DNA from: Algoriphagus ratkowskyi
GTDB lineage: Bacteria; Bacteroidota; Bacteroidia; Cytophagales; Cyclobacteriaceae
NCBI RefSeq assembly: GCF_002150505.1
Contig: NZ_MSSV01000014.1
Location: 1 to 64,000, forward strand
DNA length: 64,000 nucleotides
Reading direction: 5' to 3'
Part shown: positions 28,601 through 37,852 of the stretch, one piece after another
How the letters are laid out: each line of letters begins with the position of its first letter
How positions within the stretch are numbered: the first letter of the stretch is position 1
Program-made: the position numbers and the translations under genes
The notes under the pieces: generated by a model
Told to the model about the DNA's origin: nothing
Databases searched by the model: none
The model's input: the letters and a program-made list of their open reading frames with translations, nothing else

Positions 28601-29683
28601 TTAATTGATTTGAGTGAATTCAACAGGAGATCCCGTTTTTGCTTGCAGAACACCAGTGGTGAGCACCAGATCTCCTACATCAAGACCACTAATGATTTGA
28701 ACGTGAGTATCTGTACGAGTACCGATTTCTACTTTGCGCTCCTCCGCTTTGTTATCAGCACCAACTACGAAAACTTTATAGCCTTGTAATTCTGGGACAA
28801 TAGATTCAGAAGGTACCATCAAAGCATTTTCTGTCTCTCCCAATACAAAACGAATTCTAACGAACATTCCCGGCAAATACTTCCTTTCTTTATTTGGACT
28901 TTCTGCACGAAGCTTCAATGTACGTGTCGCAGCATCGATCTGAGGCTCAAACGCATACACTTTCCCCATAACTTCCTCAGGAGATGATTCATTAGAAAAA
29001 TAAATAGGAGACCCCACTGATACCATATTAGCATAGCGCTCAGGAATGGAAAACTCTATTTTGATCGGATCAATATTTACAAAGTTTGCTATGATATCAT
29101 TTGTTCCAATTACAGATCCTTCACTAACTTGTCTCAAACCCAAAATCCCGTTGAAAGGGGCTCTAATAACCGTTTTCGACAATTGGGCTTCTACCAGTTT
29201 CAAATCTGAAAGTGTAGTATTGTATTGATTTAAAACTATATCGTATTCTTCCTGGCTGATTGCTTCACGAGCCAAAAGTTGTTTTTGTCTATTTTCCTGG
29301 CTTTCAAAAAGCTTCTGCGTATACTGAAGTCTCTGAAACTGTGCCTGCAACTCATCGTCGTTTAAGTAAAGTAAAGGTGTTCCTTTACTTACAAATTGAC
29401 CTTCTTTAAAGGAAATTTTTGTAATCAATCCTTGGATTTCAGTTCTCAGATCGACAGACTCGTTCGGCTGAATTGTACCCGTCACTGACAGCTGATTTCT
29501 TAGTGTTTCTCTCTCCAGTTTCACGACTTTAACGGGTAAACTAGAAGGAGCACCAGAACCAGCGCCAGCGGAATTAACAGCTGAATCATTGCTTTTGCGA
29601 GATTCAAGTCTTGGATAAAAATAGGCAGCCGCTACGATCACAATTACCGCAATGATCAATAAGGTTTTGGTTTGTTTTTTCAT
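28601..29683 (-). CDS. RND efflux periplasmic adaptor (MFP) subunit
   Basis: A 360-residue protein from the chosen start MKKQTKTLLIIAVIVIVAAA, which gives a single N-terminal anchor helix; an extension of 14 residues upstream is possible but not conserved in type. Domains: lipoyl-like halves (VDLRTEIQGLITKISFKEGQ and VIRAPFNGILGLRQVSEGS) around an alpha-helical hairpin (about residues 90-155), a beta-barrel and a membrane-proximal domain (VPSESIVPELQGYKVFVV). It links the permease to TolC. It ends 1 bp before the permease start. Confidence 0.93.
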   Translation of the reverse strand: MKKQTKTLLIIAVIVIVAAAYFYPRLESRKSNDSAVNSAGAGSGAPSSLPVKVVKLERETLRNQLSVTGTIQPNESVDLRTEIQGLITKISFKEGQFVSKGTPLLYLNDDELQAQFQRLQYTQKLFESQENRQKQLLAREAISQEEYDIVLNQYNTTLSDLKLVEAQLSKTVIRAPFNGILGLRQVSEGSVIGTNDIIANFVNIDPIKIEFSIPERYANMVSVGSPIYFSNESSPEEVMGKVYAFEPQIDAATRTLKLRAESPNKERKYLPGMFVRIRFVLGETENALMVPSESIVPELQGYKVFVVGADNKAEERKVEIGTRTDTHVQIISGLDVGDLVLTTGVLQAKTGSPVEFTQIN

Positions 29684-29744
29684 CTGTTTATTCTTGCTAC
29701 ACTTTTTTCCTTGGATAGCTTTCAAGAGAAAAGTAAAGGGCTTT

Positions 29745-30527
29745 TTAGATTTGTTTTTTGAGAAATGCGAGTGATAGCTGATTAAATTCCTCCGGTTTTT
29801 CGACGTTCACTACGTGGCCACATTTCTTTAAAATATTCAATACTGAATGTTTATGCGTTTTAATTATTTTCTTTACCGGCTCCAAAAACATCACATCCTG
29901 ATCTCCCATCACATATAAGGTAGGAATACCAAGATCAGATTCTTTAAAATAACTGAGCAAAGGATTGATGTCCTTTGTCAATTGAAACCATCGTATAAAT
30001 TCTTTCTGACAGAGTTTTTGAGCTTCTCTGACAAACAGATTTCTTGATTCCGAATGCTGCTTTCTGGGCATGATCACAAACGCGAACAATTTATAAAGCC
30101 ACATATATGGGATCACCCGTTTAAAAGTACTCCCTAAGAAAACCAAAACCCTCGATTGAGTAGTCAATCTGGTCACCGCACCTGCCATCACAAGCGATTT
30201 AACTCTCCATCGCTCTAACTCCGCCAATTGCCGAACTATGATCGTTCCTAATGACACGCCCATAAAATGTGCAGGTGGAAGATTCAGATGATCCAACACC
30301 TCAATTACATCGGTTGTTACTCCTTCAAAAGTATATTCCTCGTTATATATAGCCTGAGGAAGATCAGCAGACTTACCATGGCCACGAAGATCAATCAAGA
30401 GAAGATTGTACTTTTCTCTAAAATCCTTCAACTGCTTAAACCAGACCGCAGAGGATCCTCCAGCCCCATGTATAAACACGACCCATTCCTTACTCACCGA
30501 ATGAGAAAATATTTTGTAATACAGCAT
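29745..30527 (-). CDS. Alpha/beta hydrolase
   Basis: A 260-residue alpha/beta hydrolase. Features are the oxyanion motif IHGAGG (residues 19-24), DLRGHGKS, the nucleophile elbow GVSLG (Ser92), a likely acid in YVMGDQDVMF, and His in CGHVVNVEKPEEF. The substrate is unknown. It lies 61 bp upstream of the efflux adaptor on the same strand and has its own promoter-like box, so it may be the first gene of a four-gene efflux unit. Confidence 0.85.
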   Translation of the reverse strand: MLYYKIFSHSVSKEWVVFIHGAGGSSAVWFKQLKDFREKYNLLLIDLRGHGKSADLPQAIYNEEYTFEGVTTDVIEVLDHLNLPPAHFMGVSLGTIIVRQLAELERWRVKSLVMAGAVTRLTTQSRVLVFLGSTFKRVIPYMWLYKLFAFVIMPRKQHSESRNLFVREAQKLCQKEFIRWFQLTKDINPLLSYFKESDLGIPTLYVMGDQDVMFLEPVKKIIKTHKHSVLNILKKCGHVVNVEKPEEFNQLSLAFLKKQI

Positions 30528-30568
30528 GTTAGGTTAACCAGTACGCCTTTAATAAGGTTGTCGGAATA

Positions 30569-30601
30569 CAAAAATAACTCACTTTATTCCGGAAAAAGCA
30601 A
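30569..30601 (-). promoter_or_regulatory. Promoter of the hydrolase-efflux operon
   Basis: On the minus strand TATTTTTG (30569-30576) matches TAnnTTTG, with TTG at 30599-30601 as a -33 element about 22 nt away. The -7 box is about 41 nt from the ATG at 30527. Confidence 0.5.
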
Positions 30602-30711
30602 TAATACTTACTAAAGGCAAATCCCTACTATCAATGGGAAAAATACAGGATACTGAAAGAAAAAGGCTCGACATCATTGATTAAGCTGATGTTCTTATTT
30701 AAGTTCTGTTT

Positions 30712-31172
30712 TCTATAATTTCCAGCCCAAAGTAATCTGAAATACATAAGCGAGCTTAATAGCACCAGTAATTGGCTGATTATCAAAATTTTCGATAGTT
30801 CCTAATTTAACATAATAGTCAGAAAAGAAATCTATCTAAATATCATACTCAAAATCCTTATGAAATCTATTTTATTCTGAAAAACTTGAATACGCCATAA
30901 TATTAGTCAATAGGTTCAAATCGGCTATGCCATAAAGATTAAGTTCAGTACCAACCACTCCTTCTCCAGAATTTTTAGAATAAATATCCTCAATTAGGAT
31001 TCCGAGTTTAGTTTGATTTTTCTAGTCTGCTTTGTTATTAGAACACCTTTGTCCTACTTATAATAGCCACTTTAATAACATCGGCATTCTTCAAAATTAA
31101 AAAATCTGTCTGCGCAAAAGAGGTAAATGACAGTCCTGAAATCAGTAACTAAAATAGTGATAATTTTCCCAT
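30712..31172 (-). pseudogene. Decayed DUF481-family outer-membrane protein gene
   Basis: On the minus strand an ATG at 31172 opens MGKLSLF, then a stop, then LLISGLSFTSFAQ and TDFLILKNADVIKVAI, matching the signal peptide and 'LKNGDVI' start of DUF481 proteins. After more stops and a frame change, YSKNSGEGVVGTELNLYGI, HKDFEYDI, FFSDYYVKLGTIENFDNQP and KLAYVFQITLGWKL appear, matching the C-terminal barrel strands of Bacteroidota DUF481 proteins, ending at TAG (30712). The remnant is about 460 bp against 700-1000 bp for an intact gene, so internal sequence is lost as well. Confidence 0.75.
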
Positions 31173-31223
31173 AGCGACTCAATAAATAATTTCGAAAGTA
31201 ACTGATGCTAGACTTATAACAAA

Positions 31224-31252
31224 AAAAGCATCCCCTTTAGAGGGATGCTTTT
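31224..31252 (-). terminator. Terminator of the TonB-dependent receptor gene
   Basis: AAAAGCATCCC and its complement form an 11-bp stem with a 7-nt loop, and a T run follows on the minus strand, 22 bp after the receptor stop codon. Confidence 0.8.
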
Positions 31253-31273
31253 AAAATGAAATTACTTCTTTTC

Positions 31274-34200
31274 TTAGAATATATATCTTAAACCAAACTG
31301 CATGCTCCAGGTGGTACCGAAATTACTTGCATTTTGAAAAGGAGTAGATGGCAATTCACCAGAAACTCTGTTCATGTTAAAGGTAGGTGTCTGAGTAGCG
31401 TTTCTTTCAGTTCGAGAAAGCAGGTTTTGAGATCCGTTTAGGTTCTCCTGAATTCCCCAGTCGCTATTCAGCAAATTTCCAAAGTTCACAATATCCAAAC
31501 TCACCTGAATAGTATTTCTTCTTTCACCGATGTTAGTGAAGATATCCTGAAGTACTCTCACGTCGAATCTGTTCAACCATGGAGTAACAAATGCGTTTCT
31601 TGGCACATACTGTCCTCTATATTGTTCTAGGTCATTTCCAGCTACAAACTTGTCAAAAGCTGCAGCTTGTTGCGCGGCTGTGATAGGGCTTGAGCCATTA
31701 GAACCAGGAATTTCCTTGAAGTTCAGACTGCTAGTAGTCTCTGGTATGAATAATAGATCAGCATTGATACCATCGCCATTGAAGTCGTTACCATAGGTGT
31801 AAGAGAATCTACTTTGATTCGATCCATTATAATAAACGCCAACTGAAGTAGCAAAATAATTTCCGTATTCTAATCTGTAAGCTACGTTAGCAACAACTCT
31901 ATGTGGAGTAGCGAAGTTGGAGATGTTCAGCATCTGCTCGTTAGGGCTATTGATGTTTGGACTAGCACCCCAAGCAGAGTTAGCAGAAGAACCAGAGTTT
32001 GCACTCACTTCCTTTGCTTCTGAGTAGGTATAATAGACACTTCCAGAAATACCATTGTAATCAGGAACCATTAAACCGGCGGTAGCACTGAATGCATACC
32101 CTTTTAAATCTGTGTTAGTCAGGATAGTTGCATTGTTTGCACCTATATTAGAATTGTATTGAATATCGCTATTTTGTAAAGTGATTTCTCTATCATCTCC
32201 TTCAACATAGTTCATCTTATTTGGAGATTCTTTTCTATTCGCTCCAAACTGGAAGGCTGCATTGATATCTCTTGTATACAAGATGTCAGTAGTTAATACA
32301 AATGGCGAGTTGCCCAACTGGTAATCTGCACCTAAGCTAGATCTCCATACAGATGGCATTCTAAATTCTCTGTCAACTAAAGCAAATGAACCAGGAGCTC
32401 CTGCTTTAGGGCTTGAGATGAATACACTTTCACCTCCCGCTGGAGGATTGTTCACATAGTAATAACGCTCTGGCTGGAAAGTTAAGTTGCCAATCCAAGG
32501 TGCTACTTCTCCGTAACTACCTGGCTCGATCGTGTTATGAAGAACTCCTGCACCGGTAGGCATATTGGTCAACCATACAAAAGGCACTCTACCTGTAAAG
32601 ACACCCGTTCCACCTCTTAGGATTAAGCTTCTATCACCTAGTACGTCATAATTGAATCCTGCACGAGGAGAAAGCATAATTCTAGACTTAGGCCAGTTGC
32701 CTGAATCATAGTTTTTAGGTTGTCCAGCAGGATCTAATAAAATGAGATCGTTGATAGATTCGTTTGGAGTCAACTCATTCATGTAGATTGGAAGCTCCGC
32801 TCTCAATCCAAGAGTTACAGACAGTTTATCATTTACTGCAATTTTATCTTGCGCATAAAGTGATGCTAGGCCAAAGTTTACTCTGGAATAAGTCTCTTGA
32901 CCTTCATATGGATAAGTCAAACCAAACATAATCGGAGCTACTTCATTCGGAGTGCCAGTAGACAAGAAATCTTCAACAGTCGCATATCTATAGTAAGAAG
33001 TACCCATTCTAGTAAAGCTGTTTCCAAACTTCTGTACCTCAAATGCTGCACCAGCAGTGATGGTATGGCGACCTTCGATGTAGGTCAAATTATTGATAAA
33101 GGAGAAGTTGTCGTTGATTACGTCGTTGTTGAAAGAGAATAATTCTGTTCCGAAACTCATGTAATTTCTTGTTCCATCACCTATTCCAAAATCGAAAATA
33201 TCCACCATTGGGAAAAGCTGGCTACTTGGCGTACTCCTAGTATCCTGAATTTTGGAGTAAGTAAATAAAAACTGATTAGAAATTTTTGGGCTGAAGAAAG
33301 AGTTCAATTCAGCGGTCAAGGAACGCACCGAGTTTTCAAAACCATAAGCTGAATTCTCAAATGACATAGAGTTTTGACTCACACGGTTGGCATCATTAGT
33401 TGTTCTTGGTCTAGGACCAGAGCTTCCGTTAGTTACCTGATTAGAAATACCAACTACTTGGTTATATCTCACGGCAAGCTTGTGCTTGTCACTGATGTTC
33501 CAATCTATTCTCGCAAGAAACTTAGTGTTGAACTGTTCAGCCTCATTTGCATAGCCTTCGAATCTACCTGGATCATATCCCCAAACATCACGCAAGTGAC
33601 TTTGAACTGCTAACAGATCTGATCTTTTTACTCTAGTGATATTATTTTCAGCATCGGCAACACCATTTTCTGATGGTCTCCATAGGTTAGTTCCAGAAGC
33701 ATTTGCCCCAGACTCAGTTTCTCTTTCAGCATTGACGAAGAAGAAAAGTTTGTTTTTGATGATCGGACCACCTAGTCTAAAACCAAAGTTTTTAGTCCCT
33801 GCATCTACAGCCTCCAATTCATTGTCTCCAATTTTCTTACCCTGCAGATCCTGATTTTTTGTGAAATAGTACGCAGATCCAGTAAAAGTATTAGTACCGC
33901 TTCGCGTAACCGCATTAATTCCAGCTCCAGTAAAACCACTTTGCGTCACATCAAATGGAGCAATATTTACTGTGATTGCTTCGATGGCATCCAATGAAAT
34001 AGGCTGTGCATTACCACCTGGAAGTGGATTACCGCTTAAACCAAATCCGTTGTTGAAATTAGCACCATCAACCTGAAGGTTATTGTATCTAGAATCACGA
34101 CCTGCGAAGGAAGTACCGTTAGCCTGAGGAGTCAAACGTGTAAATTCTGTTACAGATCTGCTAATTTGAGGAAGATCGGTTAACTGCTTATTTGAAATAT

Positions 34201-34624
34201 TGGTAGATGTACCCGTCTTGTTGGAATCAAACTCAGAAGATCTTGCCCCGGAAATAAGCACTTCGCCTAATTCAGTGCTGTCATCATTTAGCGTAACAGA
34301 AAGCTGATATGGCTCACCTAATCTAAGAACTACGTTGCCATAAGCAGACGCTTGGTATCCAATAAAGCTTACCTGAATAGTATAAGGACCACCTATTCTC
34401 ATGTTTGGAATAGTAAATCTTCCGTCCAAATTCGTAACTGCACCGTAACGAGTACCTGATGGCTCGTGAGTAGCGACTACATTTGCACCAGGAAGTGTCT
34501 CTCCAATTGCATCTACCACTAACCCTACTACGGAACTAGTGGTTACTTGCGCTTGAGAAACACTAATAGTAGCAAATGCTACCAATACGAGTGACATCAA
34601 ACTTTTAAGTAAATTTTGCCTCAT
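31274..34624 (-). CDS. TonB-dependent receptor with carboxypeptidase-like domain (Oar-like)
   Basis: A 1116-residue outer-membrane protein with a signal peptide ending VSQAQ. A CarboxypepD_reg-like domain comes first (about residues 28-115, VVGLVVDAIGETLPGANVVA and NLDGRFTIPNM), then a plug domain (about 120-235, GEVLISGARSSEFDSNKTGT to AINAVTRSGTNTFTGSAYYF), and a long beta-barrel ending in the aromatic strand WSMQFGLRYIF. This is the Oar type, which lacks a SusD partner; no SusD gene is adjacent. Such receptors import large or scarce ligands with TonB energy, or serve protein export. The ligand is unknown. Confidence 0.93.
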   Translation of the reverse strand: MRQNLLKSLMSLVLVAFATISVSQAQVTTSSVVGLVVDAIGETLPGANVVATHEPSGTRYGAVTNLDGRFTIPNMRIGGPYTIQVSFIGYQASAYGNVVLRLGEPYQLSVTLNDDSTELGEVLISGARSSEFDSNKTGTSTNISNKQLTDLPQISRSVTEFTRLTPQANGTSFAGRDSRYNNLQVDGANFNNGFGLSGNPLPGGNAQPISLDAIEAITVNIAPFDVTQSGFTGAGINAVTRSGTNTFTGSAYYFTKNQDLQGKKIGDNELEAVDAGTKNFGFRLGGPIIKNKLFFFVNAERETESGANASGTNLWRPSENGVADAENNITRVKRSDLLAVQSHLRDVWGYDPGRFEGYANEAEQFNTKFLARIDWNISDKHKLAVRYNQVVGISNQVTNGSSGPRPRTTNDANRVSQNSMSFENSAYGFENSVRSLTAELNSFFSPKISNQFLFTYSKIQDTRSTPSSQLFPMVDIFDFGIGDGTRNYMSFGTELFSFNNDVINDNFSFINNLTYIEGRHTITAGAAFEVQKFGNSFTRMGTSYYRYATVEDFLSTGTPNEVAPIMFGLTYPYEGQETYSRVNFGLASLYAQDKIAVNDKLSVTLGLRAELPIYMNELTPNESINDLILLDPAGQPKNYDSGNWPKSRIMLSPRAGFNYDVLGDRSLILRGGTGVFTGRVPFVWLTNMPTGAGVLHNTIEPGSYGEVAPWIGNLTFQPERYYYVNNPPAGGESVFISSPKAGAPGSFALVDREFRMPSVWRSSLGADYQLGNSPFVLTTDILYTRDINAAFQFGANRKESPNKMNYVEGDDREITLQNSDIQYNSNIGANNATILTNTDLKGYAFSATAGLMVPDYNGISGSVYYTYSEAKEVSANSGSSANSAWGASPNINSPNEQMLNISNFATPHRVVANVAYRLEYGNYFATSVGVYYNGSNQSRFSYTYGNDFNGDGINADLLFIPETTSSLNFKEIPGSNGSSPITAAQQAAAFDKFVAGNDLEQYRGQYVPRNAFVTPWLNRFDVRVLQDIFTNIGERRNTIQVSLDIVNFGNLLNSDWGIQENLNGSQNLLSRTERNATQTPTFNMNRVSGELPSTPFQNASNFGTTWSMQFGLRYIF

Positions 34625-34968
34625 AATTTGTACGATTTGTTATAAGTTGGTTTTAATATATTCCCTACAAATGTAAAATCGACCGGATAGATGAACTAAT
34701 ACAGCCCGTTAAGTTTTACCCTGCAAATTTCACAAATTTTAACTATTTCTTAACATAGAAACATGAATAAAATTCTGTCCCAATCACAAATAATATTGGT
34801 TCTCCATCATCTTACCTGTAAAACTGATTGTATTTTAGAATATTATTTCAGAAATAGCGAAAATACAGAATATTGATACCACGTTAGTTCACAGGATATA
34901 ATTCTGGAATAACTCTCTATTCAAATTAATATTACACAGTATAGTTGCATCTCAAAATTATCATCTAA
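34625..34968. other. Divergent regulatory gap
   Basis: 344 AT-rich bases between the receptor gene and the lysoplasmalogenase gene. They contain the -7 box at 34668-34675. No clear operator or riboswitch was seen. Confidence 0.5.
34668..34675 (-). promoter_or_regulatory. -7 box of the TonB receptor gene
   Basis: TACATTTG on the minus strand fits TAnnTTTG, 43 nt upstream of the ATG. No clear -33 TTG was found. Confidence 0.4.
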
Positions 34969-35664
34969 TTGAAAAGAAAAAATATCCTTTGGCTTTACCT
35001 CTTTTTGTTTGCTTCGCTCACAGATATCGCATTCATGCTAGAGCAAAAAAATGAGCTAAGAATATTCTCCAAGCCACTGATTATTTTAGGTTTAGTAGCC
35101 TATTTCTATCAAATCACCAGACCTATCTCCTCAACGTTACTCGTAAAATCAATACTTGGAGCTTTGATTTTTTCCTGGATTGGAGATATTCTACTCTTGT
35201 GGGATAGTCTTTTTATTTATGGGTTAGGGGCTTTTCTGATGGCGCATATTTGCTATATCATAGGGTTTAGAGTGGCACAGAAAGCTCAAGAGACACCTCT
35301 CAAGGTGAATTTTATTAAGACATTTTTCTATAATCTGCCTGTTTATTTCATTGCCGCTTTTGTGTTCTATTTAACCAATCCTAATCTCGGCGCGATGAAG
35401 ATTCCCGTAATTATATACATCCTCGTCATTCTCAGCATGGTTTCCGTAGCTAGAGAACGGTTTGGGAAATGTAATCCAGCTTCCTTTTGGCAAGTTTTTA
35501 TAGGTGCATCTCTTTTCTTCATTTCGGATGCAACTATCGCGTTGGATAAATTTTATTACCCTATTCCCGATGCTGGTATCATCATAATGGGGACATACGT
35601 TATTGCTCAATTAATGATCGTGATGGGAATCAGGTCACATATTCTACAGCCAACGTTGAAGTGA
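34969..35664 (+). CDS. YhhN/TMEM86-family lysoplasmalogenase
   Basis: A 231-residue protein with about eight membrane helices. Family motifs include FSKPLIILGLVAYF, ILGALIFSWIGDILLL (conserved GD), GAFLMAHICYIIGF and FFISDATIALDKF (conserved SD). The family cleaves the vinyl ether bond of lysoplasmalogens; the activity in this organism is not certain. The apparent start is TTG (MKRKNILW). No nearby in-frame ATG gives a full first helix. Confidence 0.85.
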   Translation: MKRKNILWLYLFLFASLTDIAFMLEQKNELRIFSKPLIILGLVAYFYQITRPISSTLLVKSILGALIFSWIGDILLLWDSLFIYGLGAFLMAHICYIIGFRVAQKAQETPLKVNFIKTFFYNLPVYFIAAFVFYLTNPNLGAMKIPVIIYILVILSMVSVARERFGKCNPASFWQVFIGASLFFISDATIALDKFYYPIPDAGIIIMGTYVIAQLMIVMGIRSHILQPTLK

Positions 35665-35997
35665 ATTTGTACGAGGCAAAAAGTAAATGGTGTGGTATTC
35701 GAATGAATTCAACGGCTTAGGCACAAGTCTAAACTTGGACCTACAACAATGAAGCGTTCTAGTAGGCATAGACCCAACAAAAAGCAGTGAAAACTGCATT
35801 AAAATCCAAGGACTAGGATGAGCTAAGCCAGAGTTACTTTGAAAAAAAACTGAGTCACTCTTATTTAGGAGCCACAATCAACTCAATAATACTTGGAGTA
35901 TGTGATGATCAAGATTAAGCTTCCAAAATAAATAGGTCAACCGCAGTGCTTAAACATGTAAGTTCTGACGCTGATCCAGTTCTTACACTTGTAACTT
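35665..35997. other. Gap with nothing recognisable
   Basis: 333 bases between convergent genes. The frames are broken by many stops, and no hairpin terminator or recognisable gene remnant was found. Confidence 0.5.
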
Positions 35998-37077
35998 TTA
36001 AGCCTTTCCAAGCTGGCGGAGCATTTTGACATGATCCGAAAGTGCAGCTACAAAAGTTTTCTTAACTAGGTAAGGGACATTAAATTCCCTCGCAGTTTCA
36101 GACACGATCTCGGACAACTTACTGTAATGTATATGACAGATATTTGGAAACAAATGGTGCTCTACCTGAAAGTTCAATCCCCCTATTAACCAAGAGAACA
36201 CCTTACTTCGAGGGGCGTAGTTGCTTGTGGTGGCGAGTTGATGTACTGTCCAATCATTGGAAATAAGCCCTTCTTGGTCTGGCTTCAGGAAAACTGCATC
36301 TTGTACGATATGGGCTGTCTGAAATACAAGACTTATACAAATACCAGTCACGAAATGCATACTTAGAAAAGCCAGAATAATAATCCAAGCTGGTAGCGGA
36401 ATCATAATCAAGGGGAGGACTAGCGCGTAAGAATAGTAGAGAAGCTTCCACGCAGCAATTTTCATTACTTCCTTGTTGTATTCTCCTTCTTTATTAAAAA
36501 ACCCCATGTCTCTATACCTTTTTACTCTGACGAAATCCTTGGTAGTAATCCATGATATTGTAGAAAGCCCGTAGAAAAACCAGATGTATAAATATTGAAA
36601 GCGGTGTATCCAATAACGCTTAGTATTTGGGGTAAAACGCAGGAAAAATGGTGTATTGATGTCATCGTCACCTTCATCTACATTGGTGTAGGTATGATGT
36701 AGAACATTGTGTTGAATCTTCCATACGTTGGCACTCGCACCAATCAAGTTCATACTGTAGCCGACGTACTTATTCACCTTCTTATTCTTTGAATAAGAGC
36801 CGTGAAGCGCATCATGCATCACTCCCATCCCGACTCCAGCCATGCCTAATCCACTGGTGATGTATAGTGCAAAAATGAGTGCAGGACTGGAAATCAACCC
36901 TGTGCTCATCATAATTAACGGTATAAAGAATACGGAAAGCATGATAATAGTTTTGATTACCATGCTCCTATCTCCATAAATGGAGGTTTTTGTATTTTTG
37001 AAATGTGCATTTACTCTAGACCTTAAGATTTTAGAGAATTCTGCACTTCCAGTCTTATCGAACTTTAAGTTTTTCAT
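35998..37077 (-). CDS. Membrane fatty acid desaturase
   Basis: A 359-residue membrane di-iron desaturase. It has three histidine boxes: HDALH (88-92), HNVLHH (123-128) and QVEHH (304-308). Hydrophobic spans flank them (residues about 43-85 and 212-255). The third box with Q in place of the first His is typical of front-end (delta-5/delta-6 or linoleoyl-CoA type) desaturases. It introduces a double bond into membrane acyl chains, which fits cold or membrane fluidity control. Substrate position is not determinable here. Confidence 0.9.
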   Translation of the reverse strand: MKNLKFDKTGSAEFSKILRSRVNAHFKNTKTSIYGDRSMVIKTIIMLSVFFIPLIMMSTGLISSPALIFALYITSGLGMAGVGMGVMHDALHGSYSKNKKVNKYVGYSMNLIGASANVWKIQHNVLHHTYTNVDEGDDDINTPFFLRFTPNTKRYWIHRFQYLYIWFFYGLSTISWITTKDFVRVKRYRDMGFFNKEGEYNKEVMKIAAWKLLYYSYALVLPLIMIPLPAWIIILAFLSMHFVTGICISLVFQTAHIVQDAVFLKPDQEGLISNDWTVHQLATTSNYAPRSKVFSWLIGGLNFQVEHHLFPNICHIHYSKLSEIVSETAREFNVPYLVKKTFVAALSDHVKMLRQLGKA

Positions 37078-37132
37078 GCGTGCTTCAATTTATATTTTAT
37101 GGCATCTGCCAGGTGTGCAAGAGCCATTAGAC

Positions 37133-37330
37133 TTAATAGGTTTGCAATTCTGCAAAGAGCAGGTGCAACTCCTCTTTCGTCTTTTGGAGTTTTTGGGAGA
37201 GTCGATTAAGCATTCCTTCTCTTTGTCCCTCTATAAATTCGAAATCAGCATCATTTAGCACGGTAAACCGCTGTTTCAGCATTACTTTTTGTTCCCGCCA
37301 GCTTCTTGTTATATTCATCTGTGTGCTCAT
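37133..37330 (-). CDS. CsbD-like small stress protein
   Basis: A 65-residue protein resembling the CsbD family: WREQKVMLKQRFTVLNDADFEFIEGQREGMLNRLSQKLQ parallels the family pattern 'W.q.Kg.vK..w..Lt.dDl..i.Gkre.l.g.lq'. The family is associated with general stress but has no known mechanism. It lies upstream of the desaturase on the same strand (55-bp gap), perhaps co-transcribed. Confidence 0.7.
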   Translation of the reverse strand: MSTQMNITRSWREQKVMLKQRFTVLNDADFEFIEGQREGMLNRLSQKLQKTKEELHLLFAELQTY

Positions 37331-37852
37331 AAAGTTGTAGATATAGTTTATTTTTAATAGGAATTAGGCAGTGATTATCTGGGTGATAAGAGCCTTAGCC
37401 TCTCGAACAGCCTAGTATAGAAATAAGTTTGAATAGCGTATGCTAGTTGTTTACTTCTATATGAAGCCTCAAAATATAAACCCTGTGAATTTGGCATCCT
37501 AAATTCTTGAAACATTTTAAGGTTTATTATTATTTTATTTAATCTATGTAATTGCAATAACGAACAAAAACCAAGTTAGGATTTGAATAAACCTTGCGTC
37601 AAGCTTTCACATAGCTATTTCTGCCGACCTTTAGGTTATTATTCACGAGATTAATTAAAAGCCAAGACCATGTATGACTTATCCTATTTTGTGAGAGGCC
37701 TTATGTGTCCGATATCAAGGTGCATGATTTAGAATAAAGATTCAAAACCACGAGATCGAAGCATTTGAAATTGTCATAAAAAAAGGCTGTCTCATCTCTG
37801 AAACAGCCTTTACAATAAGGTTATTCGTTATCGGGAGAAAGATTTTTCGTCC
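37331..37852. other. Gap upstream of the CsbD-like gene
   Basis: 522 AT-rich bases. Apart from the aspS terminator (37782-37811) nothing was recognised; a 60-codon minus-strand frame here has no coding character. Confidence 0.5.
37782..37811 (-). terminator. Terminator of aspS
   Basis: AAAGGCTGT...ACAGCCTTT with a 12-nt loop, followed on the minus strand by a seven-T run, 42 bp past the aspS stop. Confidence 0.8.

Noticed and set aside
28600..28653. Longer RND permease start inside the adaptor gene
   Set aside because: The conserved N-terminus is MASLSSISINRP at 28599, directly after the adaptor stop codon.
35644..35877. 77-codon minus-strand frame in the gap before the desaturase
   Set aside because: No recognisable family, biased toward rare residues, and overlaps the end of the lysoplasmalogenase gene.
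37375..37557. 60-codon minus-strand frame
   Set aside because: No start context, no family resemblance, and in an AT-rich gap where such frames are expected by chance.
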